DNA from: Bos javanicus
Taxonomy: Eukaryota; Chordata; Mammalia; Artiodactyla; Bovidae
DNA length: 64,000 nt
NCBI RefSeq assembly: GCF_032452875.1
Contig: NC_083878.1
Coordinates: 53,388,878-53,452,877, forward strand
Reading direction: 5' to 3'
How positions within the stretch are numbered: the stretch's first letter is position 1; the number at the start of each line of letters is the position of its first letter. The position numbers were made by a program, and so were the translations under genes. Below the pieces are notes generated by a model. That model saw only the letters and a list, made by a program, of their open reading frames with translations. It did not search any database and was not told the origin of the DNA. Shown here piece after piece: positions 54,649 through 64,000 of this stretch.

Positions 54649-55836
54649 ACTAGGTCATATCTTGACCAGCCTTGTATATATTGGCAGTTTTTCTGAAAAA
54701 TGAAGTTATTCCTGGATATTATGCTATGAATATATGATAAAATGGGATGTAAGTCCTATGTGGCGGCTATTTACTTCATCTACCCTGTCCATGCTCTATA
54801 CAGCACCAGACATGTTTTAGGAATTCAGTTAATTAGCATGAGATCCTAGGACAAAGAATGCTATAAACCACAACAGAAGGTCAGGTTAAGAAGATGAGAG
54901 CTTGTATAGATTTCTTGAAGGGACAGAGACTTGACCTTTAGAGAAGGGGCAGGTGAACTTAATTACATAATTGTAGATTATTGGAAACTCTTGAGCACTA
55001 GAGCTGTCTAACAATTACAGAAAGGCCCATCAATGCCCCAAAATTCATATACAGGCCTCAGGGATGACAAAGCATGACTTACGTGAGCTTATCAAATTTC
55101 ATCTACTTATGAATGTGCTATGAATTACTGAAGCAGCCATCTTTAGCTCAAACAGTGAACTTTTTAAAATTCAGAATCTGGATGGGAAGGTAGTGAAGTA
55201 AGTGGAATTTGAAACTATTCTGTGATTAAATTCCTATATAGCAACGCAACCAGTACAGTATATGGCTGTAGTCCTCCTAAGCACTATTTCATTGCACATT
55301 TTCCGTTTTATGACCCACACAAAAAGTGCAAAACAGCTATCTAGGTGAGGTAAATGGAGCATGTTGGTTGTTATATTTAGTAAAGAATGGAGTAGATATG
55401 GTTAATATATTTAAATATAAATAACAATCTCTTTCATGTCAAGGGGATTCTATGCATAGAATTAACTAATTTATAGGACCATAAATCTTAAGATGTAAAT
55501 AGAGTTGGGAGAATCTCTTTTCTGTGGTAACATTTCCTGTGATAGTCAGGGACCAATAATGTACCCACCAGAATATGCGGATTAAAATTGTATTAGTTGA
55601 AGCAAACATGTAACTATTTATTTAAGACAAAGCAACATAATTGTGAAATCATGTTATTGAAAAATAACACAGACCCCTTCATGAGAGGAGAAAACTGATG
55701 ACAAAAATTTTGAATAAAATCATTAATAGCATTTCTACTTACTAACAATGGGCACTCTGTAAGGAGTTTAGGGTAGGTATAAACATGGCAATACTTCTGA
55801 TGGTCCTGGTGGCAAACTGTGCTGACTGTCCTGTTT
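54649..55836. other. no gene recognised
   Basis: About 1.2 kb without features I can support. Confidence 0.45.
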
Positions 55837-56062
55837 TATGGGGCTTCCCTGATGGCTCAGAGATAAAGAATCCACCTGCAACGCAAAAAATGCAGGAGAC
55901 TCAGGAGACCCAGGTTTGATCCCTGTGTTGGGAAGATCCCCTGGAGGAGAAAATGGCAACCCACTCCGATATTCTTGCCAGGATAATCCCATGGACAGGG
56001 GAGCCTCGTGAGCTATAGTCCATGGGGTCATAAAGAGTTGGAAATGAATGAGCATGCCAGCA
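55837..56062 (+). mobile_element. Bov-tA SINE
   Basis: Sense copy starting at ggggcttccctgatggctc with a small insertion near the cgcaaaaaatgcaggag region; tail (gcag)n. Confidence 0.93.
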
Positions 56063-56779
56063 GGCAGGCAGGCCTATTTAACAAGTGAAGTCAACAAAAT
56101 TTCAATTATTTCTTTGCTGCTCCAAAAGAAGAAGCTCATGTTTGATCGACATAAGCAACAAAATGTATAATAAAAATTCAAAAGCAGTTCTTGTTCCAGG
56201 CCTACTTTTTGATCAAAAAGTGATCTTAGTGCTGCCCCAAATATGTGAATTACATTTATTCATTCAATCACACATTTGTCAATTTCTTCCTGATTCCCCA
56301 TTAAGGGTCTAGTAACTGGAAAGCTAGTTTTCAATCTGGAAGTCAAGTTAGAAAAGTGTCCTCCAATGGTGAAAATGCTCCTTTGCTTACACAGGCTACC
56401 TCACATTCCTCACAAACAAGTGTCCCATTGAAACCCCAGTGCAAGACCAACTGAAGCAGGAGAGTCATGTAGTTAGGATAGAAAGGGACCAACAGTTTAA
56501 ATAGAAGTCATCTGGCCTCAAATTCTCACTATCATCTTGAACAAACAAGTCCTGAGCTGTTTGTACTCAAGGCATTTGTTTCTGGGGGGTACAGATCATG
56601 AACTTGAAGATTCTCAGCTTTGATTGAAGAATTAAAAAACAGGATTTTTTTTTCAATCTAGCTATCAAACTATTATTAAAATAAAACCTTTAGCAACACA
56701 CTATCAACAATGATTACACTAAAGCACTTCCAGTTTCAATCTGAAGCAAAGATTAGGGCTCATAAAACAGACTGATTCC
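56063..56779. other. no gene recognised
   Basis: Nothing identified. Confidence 0.45.
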
Positions 56780-56795
56780 AAAAAAAAAAAAAAAA
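56780..56795. repeat. poly-A run
   Basis: Short A run directly before an antisense MIR. Confidence 0.75.
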
Positions 56796-56797
56796 TT

Positions 56798-56950
56798 ACC
56801 TTTGTTATACCTTTTAATCACCATAACAACATGGAAACTAAGAAAGAGTAAAGTTCAATACCTTATTCAAGATCACAATACCAGGAAATAGCTGACCTGG
56901 GATCTGAGCCAGGGTTCATCTTTGTTATTAACCCCTGCTGTAGCTTGTGA
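56798..56950 (-). repeat. MIR SINE, antisense
   Basis: 'atggaaactaagaaagagta', 'cttattcaagatcacaata' and 'gagccagggttcatc' match the complementary MIR. Confidence 0.68.
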
Positions 56951-57411
56951 TATTCCAAGAGAATATGAGTAAGACTAATAAAATTTATACAGAGATAATT
57001 TCAATTCCAAATAAAAATTATTCAGAGTGATTATGGTGCTGTATTAATTGAACATATGGATCCTTGATGCAGTGGCTTCATATATTTAGATTTTAGGTCC
57101 TGAGAGTAATGGAAAAGACATTAGCTAATCATCTATCACAGATGGTATATATGGACCCAAATTGTGTTTCTACAGACTGTAAATTATGACAGCATTTAAA
57201 TGTTAAAACATCCTTGTCAATCTAAAACCTTTGCTCCAAGAAATGAAATTCAGTCCAGGTAGCTTACATATAGTTTATCATAAAAAATTATAAGAATAAA
57301 AAAAAATCTCCTGGAAGCCAATAGGTAAAAGTACAGAAAGATCCCAGAGTGAATGAGGATGATGTCCAGTTCTATTCTTGATTGACCGATGGAAAAATAT
57401 ATTTTACAGTA
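56951..57411. other. no gene recognised
   Basis: AT-rich DNA with an isoleucine/tyrosine-rich chance frame. Confidence 0.45.
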
Positions 57412-57430
57412 ATATATATATATATATATT
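57412..57430. repeat. (TA)n microsatellite
   Basis: Short TA run followed by T. Confidence 0.85.
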
Positions 57431-57454
57431 TTTTTAATATAATTAGCATATGTA

Positions 57455-57658
57455 AAGTGCAGTGAAAGTCGCTCGGTCATGTCCGTCTCTTTGCGACCTC
57501 ATGGACTATACAGCCCATGGAATTCTCCAGGCCAGAATACTGGAGTGGGGAGCCTTTCCCTTCTCCAGGGAGGATCTTCCCAACCCAGGGATAGAACCCA
57601 GGTCTCTCTCATTGCAATTGGATTCTTTACCAGCGGAGACACAGGGGAAGCCCAATAT
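57455..57658 (-). mobile_element. Bov-tA SINE, well preserved, perfect target duplication
   Basis: Antisense. The tail gtgaaagtcgctcggtcatg is the form with little divergence. ttagcatatgta at 57443-57454 and 57659-57670. Confidence 0.96.
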
Positions 57659-57670
57659 TTAGCATATGTA

Positions 57671-58249
57671 TGCCAATTTTATTTGAATAAAAGGGTGGAT
57701 TCTTTCTTCTCTAAAAATAGTAATACAAATTTGTTTCTCTAGATCTGCATATATATAGACAGACCTATCTCTATTCTTATCCATATCTCTATTTCTGTAT
57801 CTGTCTATCTATCTAGAGAAGGATATCTCTTAGCCAGAGGCTACTGAGTAGGGTATCTGAAAGTGTCTTTTTGTTTGAAACATATACCTACAGTTATCTT
57901 GGTGTTGATAGATGATAGCTCAAGCACCATGGCCATATGATCATACAGGGTTAGGGAAAAATGCATCCGTTTCTCAGTCTGGGTCACAAAACAACCACTG
58001 ACACAACCATCTGTGGTTGGAGAGTAGGGCCACGTAATAATAACATGGCTTTCCAAAAATCAGTACAACCACCAGGATTGATCTGGTGTGGGGAGTCCTT
58101 ACAAAATAGTGTGTGTGCTGGATAGATTTCTAGTTGAAATGCGACTTGATCGGTTCTCACACCCTCTCTATCTCCTGGTTCTTTCAAGTCTCCTCAATAA
58201 ACTATCCCTGTTCCAGTTAAACCCCTAAATTCTAAAACTCTTTTCATGG
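57671..58249. other. no gene recognised; possible LTR end
   Basis: A short tatc-rich stretch at 57775-57815. 58140-58215 has 'ctcaataaactatccctgtt', a possible polyadenylation signal of an LTR, unassigned. Confidence 0.35.
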
Positions 58250-59069
58250 CGTATAGATGGGGAAAAAGTAGAAACTAGCAGATTTTATATTCTTGGGCTC
58301 AAAAATCATTGCAGATGGTGACTGCAGCCATGAAATTAAAAGATGCTTGCTCCTTGGGAGAAAAGCTATGATAAATCTAGATAGCGTATTAAAAAAGAGA
58401 GCTATCACTTTGCCAACAAAGGTCTGTATAGTCAAAGCTACGGTGGTGCTAGTGGTAAAGAACCTGATTGCCAACGAAGGAGACTTAAGAGACATGGGTT
58501 CCATCCCTTGGTCAGGAAGACTCCCTGGAGGAGGGCCTAGTAATCCACTTCAGTATTCTTTCCTGGAGAATCCCATGGACAGGAGAGCCTGGTGGGCTAT
58601 AGTTTATAGGGTTGAATAGTTACGTGACTGAGCATGCGCACGTGCACACACACACACACACACACACATAAATTTTCTAGTAATCATGTATGGATGTGAG
58701 TTGAACCATAAAGAAGGCTGTGTATCAAGGAATTGATGTTTTTGAACTGTGCTGGAGACGACTCTTAGTCCCTTGGACAGCAAGGCGATCAAACCAGTCA
58801 ATCCCAAAGAAAATCAACCTTGAATATTCATTATAAGGATTGATGCTGAAACTCCAATACTTTGGCCACCTGATGCAAATAGCTGACTCATTGGAAAAGA
58901 CCCTGATGCTGGGAAAGATTGAGGGTGACAGAGGATGAGATGGTTGGATAGCATCACCGACTCAATAGACATGACTCTGAGCAAACTTGGAGATAATTAA
59001 GAACAAGGAAGCCTGGAATGCTGCAGTCCATGGGGTTGCAAGGAATTGGACACAACTTAGCAATTAAAC
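58250..59069 (+). mobile_element. BovB 3' part, split by a SINE
   Basis: BovB parts 58250-58440 and 58669-59069, sense, from the region after RT to the 3' end. The SINE sits at the 'gtcaaagct' point. Confidence 0.9.
58441..58668 (+). mobile_element. Bov-tA SINE with (CA)n tail in BovB
   Basis: Sense copy lacking the first bases of the head; the tail extends into (CA)12 at 58645-58668. It shows a SINE inserted into a BovB, the reverse of the order at 46 kb. Confidence 0.9.
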
Positions 59070-59389
59070 AACATTGTAGAAAAGTAATCAGAGTGAGGTA
59101 GGATGTCTTATTTGATAAGAAGTTACACGAAATTCAAATCATTGTTTCTTTCTATTCCTATTCAATTGAAATAAGTATCTATAACCAGATTGCTTCAGAA
59201 TTTAAACCCAGAGTACATTACTTAACCCCTATGAACCTGAGTTGGGTAGAGAAAGCATTTTCATATAAAGTAGAAACAATCTGGTATTACACTTTCTCTA
59301 CATGTGCACAATACTATTCATTTTTAAATCTTTTGGTCACCAGCATCCCTCCAAATAAAGACTCTCACGTGAATCTGGGAGATCAGGGT
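59070..59389. other. no gene recognised
   Basis: Nothing identified. Confidence 0.45.
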
Positions 59390-59423
59390 TTTTTTGTTTT
59401 TTATTTTTTGTTTTTTTTTTTTG
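59390..59423. repeat. T-rich tract
   Basis: Interrupted poly-T (gtttttta..ttttg). Confidence 0.8.
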
Positions 59424-59924
59424 GTAAGTAACACATTTGGACAGTCATTGCAGCATGACAGATGAGCCATATGATTTGAGTTCTTGTCTATCAACGGTCA
59501 GTGACAGATGCCACAACCAAGTGATGGAGCTGGCAAAGATTTATATCAATCCATATGTTCTGATCTGACCCAGAACATCAAACAGATTGTTTTTTCTCCC
59601 ACTCTGACATTTAGCATGTTACATATTTACCCTCTCTGCCATAGGCTTTTTTGTGTGAATATCCTTCATGTGATTCTCTATATCTTCTAGCAATTCTTTT
59701 TCTTCAGAAGTAAGATGAATATAATTATCCTCATCTCCAAAATCCAAGGCTATCTCCAAAGGATATCACAGGATTATGGTAGTAACTCTGTAAACGGTGC
59801 AGTGAAACATGGAATCTAAAATAGTATGCAGATATGCAGAATAGTATGCAGATATGCAAAGCTAGAGAAATAATTTTTATGATTATTTTTGAGTAGAAGA
59901 GATTCATCTTTGAAAACATTTATT
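59424..59924. other. no gene recognised; small direct repeat
   Basis: At 59822-59857 atagtatgcagatatgcag is repeated in tandem about 18 bases apart. Otherwise nothing. Confidence 0.45.
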
Positions 59925-60837
59925 TAGGCACAATTGACATACAATACACTACATATATTTGAGCTGTTACATTTGATGAGTTTTTCCATATGTATATACC
60001 TATGGAATTATCACTAAAATGAAGAGCATTGAACATATCAATCACCTTAAAAGTTCCTTCTTATTCCTTTGTAACCTCTCCTTCCCTTCCTTCTTAACAT
60101 TTCCAAACAAACATTGATCCCTTTTTCTAGTATATAGGTTCATTATATTTTAAAATAATTTTATAAAAAAGGAATCATAAACTGTTTACCTTTTTTTAAT
60201 CTGGCTTCTTTCTTTTGCCTAATTATTTTGATACCCATCTATGTCATTATAAATATCAGTAGTTCATTTCTTATTGAAGAGTTTTATTCTACTGTATTTC
60301 TAGATCACTATTTGTTTATTCATTCATCTGCTGATGGACATTTGTGCTGTTTCAATTTTCTAAATATTCCAGATAAAACTTGTGTGAACACTGAAGTCCA
60401 TATTTTGGTAAGGATATATGCCATAACTTCTCTTGGGTAAATTCCTATATGTAGTATGGTTGGTGTAAATAATATAACTTTCTAAGAAAAACACTAAAAT
60501 ATTTCTGGTTTTCTTATAATTGATTTTGGTATTCTTTTTTTTTTATGTTGGATATAATTGTTTTATTGGATAAATTATTGGCAAATAATTTCTTCTAGGC
60601 TATGACTTTTCCATTATCTCAACAATGTTATTTAAAAAATATTTTTAAAAATTTGATAACAGCCAACTTGTCATTTTTAAATACAGATTATATTGCTTGT
60701 GTTATACCTAAATAACTTTCACTAATCCTGGGAAACAAAAGATTTTCTCCTGTGTTTTTGTCTCATACTTTCATAGACTTAGGTTTTACAATTATGTCTG
60801 TGATACATTTTGAGTTGAATCTTGTACGTAGTATGGC

Positions 60838-61045
60838 GTGGTGCTCGTGATAAAGAATCTGCTTGCCAATGCAAAAGGCCCAAGAAACATGGGTTCAACC
60901 CCTGGGTCTGGAAGATTCTGTGGAGTAGGAACTGGCATCCCACAATAGTATTCTTGCCTGGAAAATTCCATGGACAGAGGAACCTGGAATGCTACAGTCT
61001 ATGGGGGTCACAAAGGATTGGACATGATTTAGGGACTAAACAACA
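60838..61045 (+). mobile_element. Bov-tA SINE in old L1
   Basis: Sense copy with decayed head (gtggtgctcgtgataaagaa) and aacaacaa tail. Confidence 0.9.
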
Positions 61046-61492
61046 AACTGAATTGTCGTTGTACTTTTGTTGAAAATCAATCACTCTTGAAATATTAGTC
61101 TATTTTTGGAGTTTCTCTTCTGTTTTATATATCTACTTCTCTATATTTTATATCAGGAATCTTGCCATCTTAATTACTGTAGCATCATAATAAGTTCTGA
61201 AATTACATTATATTAGATGATCACATAATTCTTTTTTACATAAATTTTGTATTTGGCTGGTAAATTCTACAATAAAAGCCCACTTGAATTTTAACTAGGA
61301 ATGCATGAATCTACAGATTAATTTGGGGAAATTATATTTTAATATTAATTTTTCTCATCCATGAACATGGAATTTCTCAACATTTATTTAGGTCTTATTT
61401 AATTTATTCCAGTAATGTTTTATAGTATTTATTTTATAGGCCTTGAACATATTTTGTCAAATTTATTTCAAGCATTTTTTAATTTTGTTGCT

Positions 61493-61640
61493 ATGTTTTT
61501 AAATTGAGGTATAATTGATATATAGTATTATATTAGTTTCAGGCACACAACATAATGATACAATACATGCAAATACAGAAAAATGATCATCCCAATAAGT
61601 CCAGTTAACATCCATCACCATACATAGTTTCAAAAAATGT
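61493..61640 (-). mobile_element. second old L1 3'UTR piece
   Basis: 'ttaaattgaggtataattg' to 'ccatcaccatacatag' matches an old L1 3'UTR and lies inside L1 ORF2 sequence, so it is a separate insertion. Confidence 0.7.
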
Positions 61641-62113
61641 TTTTAACAAATAGTATTGCTCTTTAGTTTCCAATTTTTCATTCTTCTCTAGAAATATGAC
61701 CGCTTTTCATATATTGATCTTGTGTCTTGCAACTTTAGTAATGTTGGTTAAATTGTATGTTGTTTTATTTTGTAGAATCCATCAGATTTTCTACATACAT
61801 TAACTTATCAAATGTAAATTTAAAACAGTTGTACTTCTTCCTTATCCATTTGAAATCTTTTATTTCCTTTATTACGCTGATAAAACCTCCAGTAAAAGAA
61901 ATAATAGAAATGAAAATCAGCATTCTTGTCTTGTTCCTGATTTTAGGGGTGCGGAATTCAATCATTCTCAGCTAAACAATTGTAGGTGTGTTTTGTTGTG
62001 TTTTGCAGATGCCCTTTGTTAGCCTGAAAAGAGCTAATTTTTGGTTTTTTGTTTGTTTTTCCTATTTGCAATCTGCTGAGCAGTTTTATTATTTGGGATT
62101 TTTTTTTCAAATG

Positions 62114-62157
62114 TTTGTGTGTGTGTACGTGTGTGTGTGTGTGTGTGTGTGTGTGTA
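62114..62157. repeat. (TG)n microsatellite in L1
   Basis: About 20 TG units with one ACG interruption. Confidence 0.94.
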
Positions 62158-62257
62158 GTGAGATGATAACTTAAGTTTCATTTTTTTCTTAATATGGGGA
62201 TTTATTTTTTGACTCTCAAATGTTAAGTCAGTGCTATATTCCTGATAACAAGTCACT

Positions 62258-62599
62258 GTTTTAGTCATAGCTCTACAGAGAAATAGAACTGATCAAATAT
62301 ACATGGTTCCATGTCTATACAGATCTATTTATACATCTGTATTGATCCTTTTATCTGCTGAGAAAGATAGAAAAGTTTTGAGGAATTTGTTTCTCATATG
62401 ATTGAGAGACATGGCAAGTCTGAAATCCATAACACAGCCTAGAAGTCTGGGAACTCAGGAAGGATTACTATTATGCAGTTGTGAGGCAGGATTCTCTCAA
62501 TATTGGGAAACCTCAGTTTTTGTTTTTAAGGAATTCAAATTATTGGATAAGGCTCAAGGGCAATTAGCAAGAGCAATTTCCTTTCCTTAGAATCAACTT
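62258..62599 (+). repeat. possible old mammalian repeat
   Basis: 'catagctctacagagaaatag' and later text recall a widespread old repeat. Weak; family not named. Confidence 0.3.
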
Positions 62600-62610
62600 A
62601 TCATAAATGA

Positions 62611-63674
62611 CTGTGTGGATCACAATAAACTGTGGAAGATTCTGAAAGAGATGGGAATACCAGACCACCTGACCTGCCTCTTGAGAAACCTGTATGCAGG
62701 TCAGGAAGCAACAGTTAGAACTGGACATGGAACAATAGACTGGTTCCAAATAGGAAAAGGAGTACGTCAAGGCTGTATATTGTCATCCTGCTTATTTAAC
62801 TTATATGCAAAGTACATCATGAGAAACGCTGGGCTGGAAGAAGCACAAGCTGGAATCAAGATTGCAGGAGAAATATGAATAACCTCAGATATGCAGATGA
62901 CACCACTCTTATGGCAGAAAGTGAAGAATAACTAAAAAGCCTCTTGATGAAAGTGAAAGAGGAGAGTGACAAAGTTGGCTTAAAACTCAACATTCAGAAA
63001 ACGAAGATCATGGCATCTGGTCCCATCACTTCATGGGAAATAGATGGGGAAACAGGGGAAACAGCATCAGACTTTATTTTTGGGGGCTCCAAAATCACTG
63101 CAGATGGTGGCTGCAACCATGAAATTAAAAGATGCTTTCTCCTTGGAAGAAAAGTTATGACCAACTGAGATAGCATATTGAAAAGCAGAGACATTACTTT
63201 GCCAACAAAGGTCCATCTAGTCAAGGTGATGGTTTTTCCTGTGGTCATATATGGATGTGAGAATTGGACTGTGAAGAAAGCTGAGTGCTGAAGAATTGAT
63301 GCTTTTGAACTGTGGTGTTAGAGAAGACTTTTGAGAGTCCCTTGGACTGCAAGGAGATCCAACCAGTCCATTCTGAAGGAGATCAGCCCTGGGATTTCTT
63401 TGGCAGGAACAATGCTAAAGCTGAAACTCCAGTACTTTGGCCACCTCATATGAAGAGTTGACTCATTGGAAAAGACTCTGATGCTGGGAGGGATTGAGGG
63501 CAGGAGGAGAAGGGGACTACAGAGGATGAGATGGCTGGATGGCATCACTAACTCGATGGACGTGAGTCTGAGTGATCTCCGGGAGTTGGTGATAGACAGG
63601 GAGGCCTAGCGTGCTGCGATTCATGGGGTTGCATAGAGTCAGATACAACTGAGTGACTGAACTGAACTGAACTG
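62611..63674 (+). mobile_element. BovB, 1.06 kb, starts inside RT
   Basis: Sense copy from just after the first Asp of RT motif A (DCVDH) to the 3' tail. Target duplication atcataaatga at 62600-62610 and 63675-63685. YADD is preserved near 62890-62905, but the frame is broken by a stop at 62876-62878 and by shifts; frames 62615-62878 and 62944-63168 are its remains. Confidence 0.95.
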
Positions 63675-63685
63675 ATCATAAATGA

Positions 63686-63966
63686 TATTCATATCTGCCA
63701 AAATATTTCATAGTAACATCGAAACTATGTTTAACAGTACAATAACATCACAGCCTAGCTCAGTTCACACATTAAAATTAGTCATATAATTCTTATGTTG
63801 TTAGGTTTAGTAGTTTTTTATCAATGTCCATGAGGAATATTAGTATGAAATCTTCTCTTTTGCTTTATAATATCTCTTAAACTGCTTTTGGTGTCAAGGC
63901 ATTGTTGGTTTCATAGACTGACTTATGAAGTACTCACTTTTGATTAATTTTATGCAAGATTTATTG
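63686..63966. other. no gene recognised
   Basis: Nothing identified. Confidence 0.45.
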
Positions 63967-64000
63967 TTGTTATTGTTCAATCACTAAGTTGTGTCCGAGT
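63967..64000 (-). mobile_element. start of a BovB or Bov SINE, cut by window edge
   Basis: gttcaatcactaagttgtgt is the antisense 3' tail shared by BovB and the Bov SINE, so the two cannot be told apart here. Confidence 0.75.

Larger units (their letters stand above)
59925..62250 (-). mobile_element. old L1 (L1M-type), 3'UTR and ORF2 part, antisense
   Basis: Starts with the 3'UTR-type 'caattgacatacaatac', then ORF2 in reverse ('gatacattttgagttgaatc', 'gaatctacagattaatttgg', 'cttgtcttgttcctgatttt'). Carries a Bov SINE at 60838-61045 and a second L1 3'UTR at 61493-61640. Heavily mutated, no usable frame. Confidence 0.82.

Noticed and set aside
1..64000. CRISPR arrays, bacterial operons, phage or toxin systems
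   Set aside because: Repeat types and composition are those of a ruminant nuclear genome; no spaced direct repeat array and no prokaryotic gene layout is present.

Overview
The window is ruminant (Bovidae-like) nuclear DNA. The evidence is repeat content: about 21 pieces of the BovB (RTE-type) LINE, about 25 copies or fragments of the tRNA-Glu-derived Bov-tA/Bov-A SINE, 3' ends of artiodactyl L1 elements, one older CHR-like SINE, and a background of MIR, L2, MER5A, MaLR LTRs and old L1. I cannot tell cattle, sheep, goat or another bovid apart from this alone. I found no host protein-coding gene, no exon I could defend and no RNA gene; the window reads as an AT-rich, repeat-dense intergenic (or long intronic) stretch. 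All longer open frames I recognise are BovB endonuclease/reverse transcriptase remnants or chance frames in other repeats.

Layout. 0-5.6 kb: L1 3' end split by a SINE, a MIR cluster, an ERV-type solo LTR split by a SINE, short BovB 3' ends. 5.7-8.7 kb: two old L1 pieces joined in opposite orientation, with an internally deleted BovB and a TG...CA-bounded LTR inside. 9.4-13.7 kb: a second copy of the first LTR family, purine-rich DNA, then an L1 3' end carrying a 1.6 kb BovB with an indel-free but three-times stopped RT frame, plus a SINE. 14.2-22.1 kb: mostly antisense BovB, including a 2.6 kb copy. 22.7-31.3 kb: MIR, a 124 bp L1 remnant with 5' inversion, MER5A, MaLR LTRs, SINEs, TG/TA microsatellites. 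32.0-34.9 kb: the longest BovB (2.8 kb, EN plus RT, decayed). 35-39.4 kb: the least repetitive part. 39.5-43.2 kb: two BovB pieces in inverted arrangement, a long TA tract, a SINE/BovB chimera and an old L1 with a SINE. 44.7-47.9 kb: third copy of the LTR family, a MaLR LTR holding a SINE that holds a BovB, an L1 holding a BovB tail, and a hAT-like transposon. 48-64 kb: L2, SINEs, several short BovB insertions, a shuffled short-repeat patch near 52.7 kb, and a 2.3 kb old L1 with insertions.

How the parts relate. Bov-tA SINEs have a tRNA-like head and a BovB-like 3' tail, and are taken to be mobilised by BovB; several places show BovB and SINE sequence joined to each other at microhomology, or one inserted into the other. 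Target-site duplications read directly from the sequence give a relative order of insertion at many sites. Functional conclusions about host regulation are not supported. I did not find a new biological system; the most unusual items are the indel-free BovB RT frame, the small L1 hairpin insertion, the shuffled repeat patch, and the microhomology-joined BovB/SINE chimeras.
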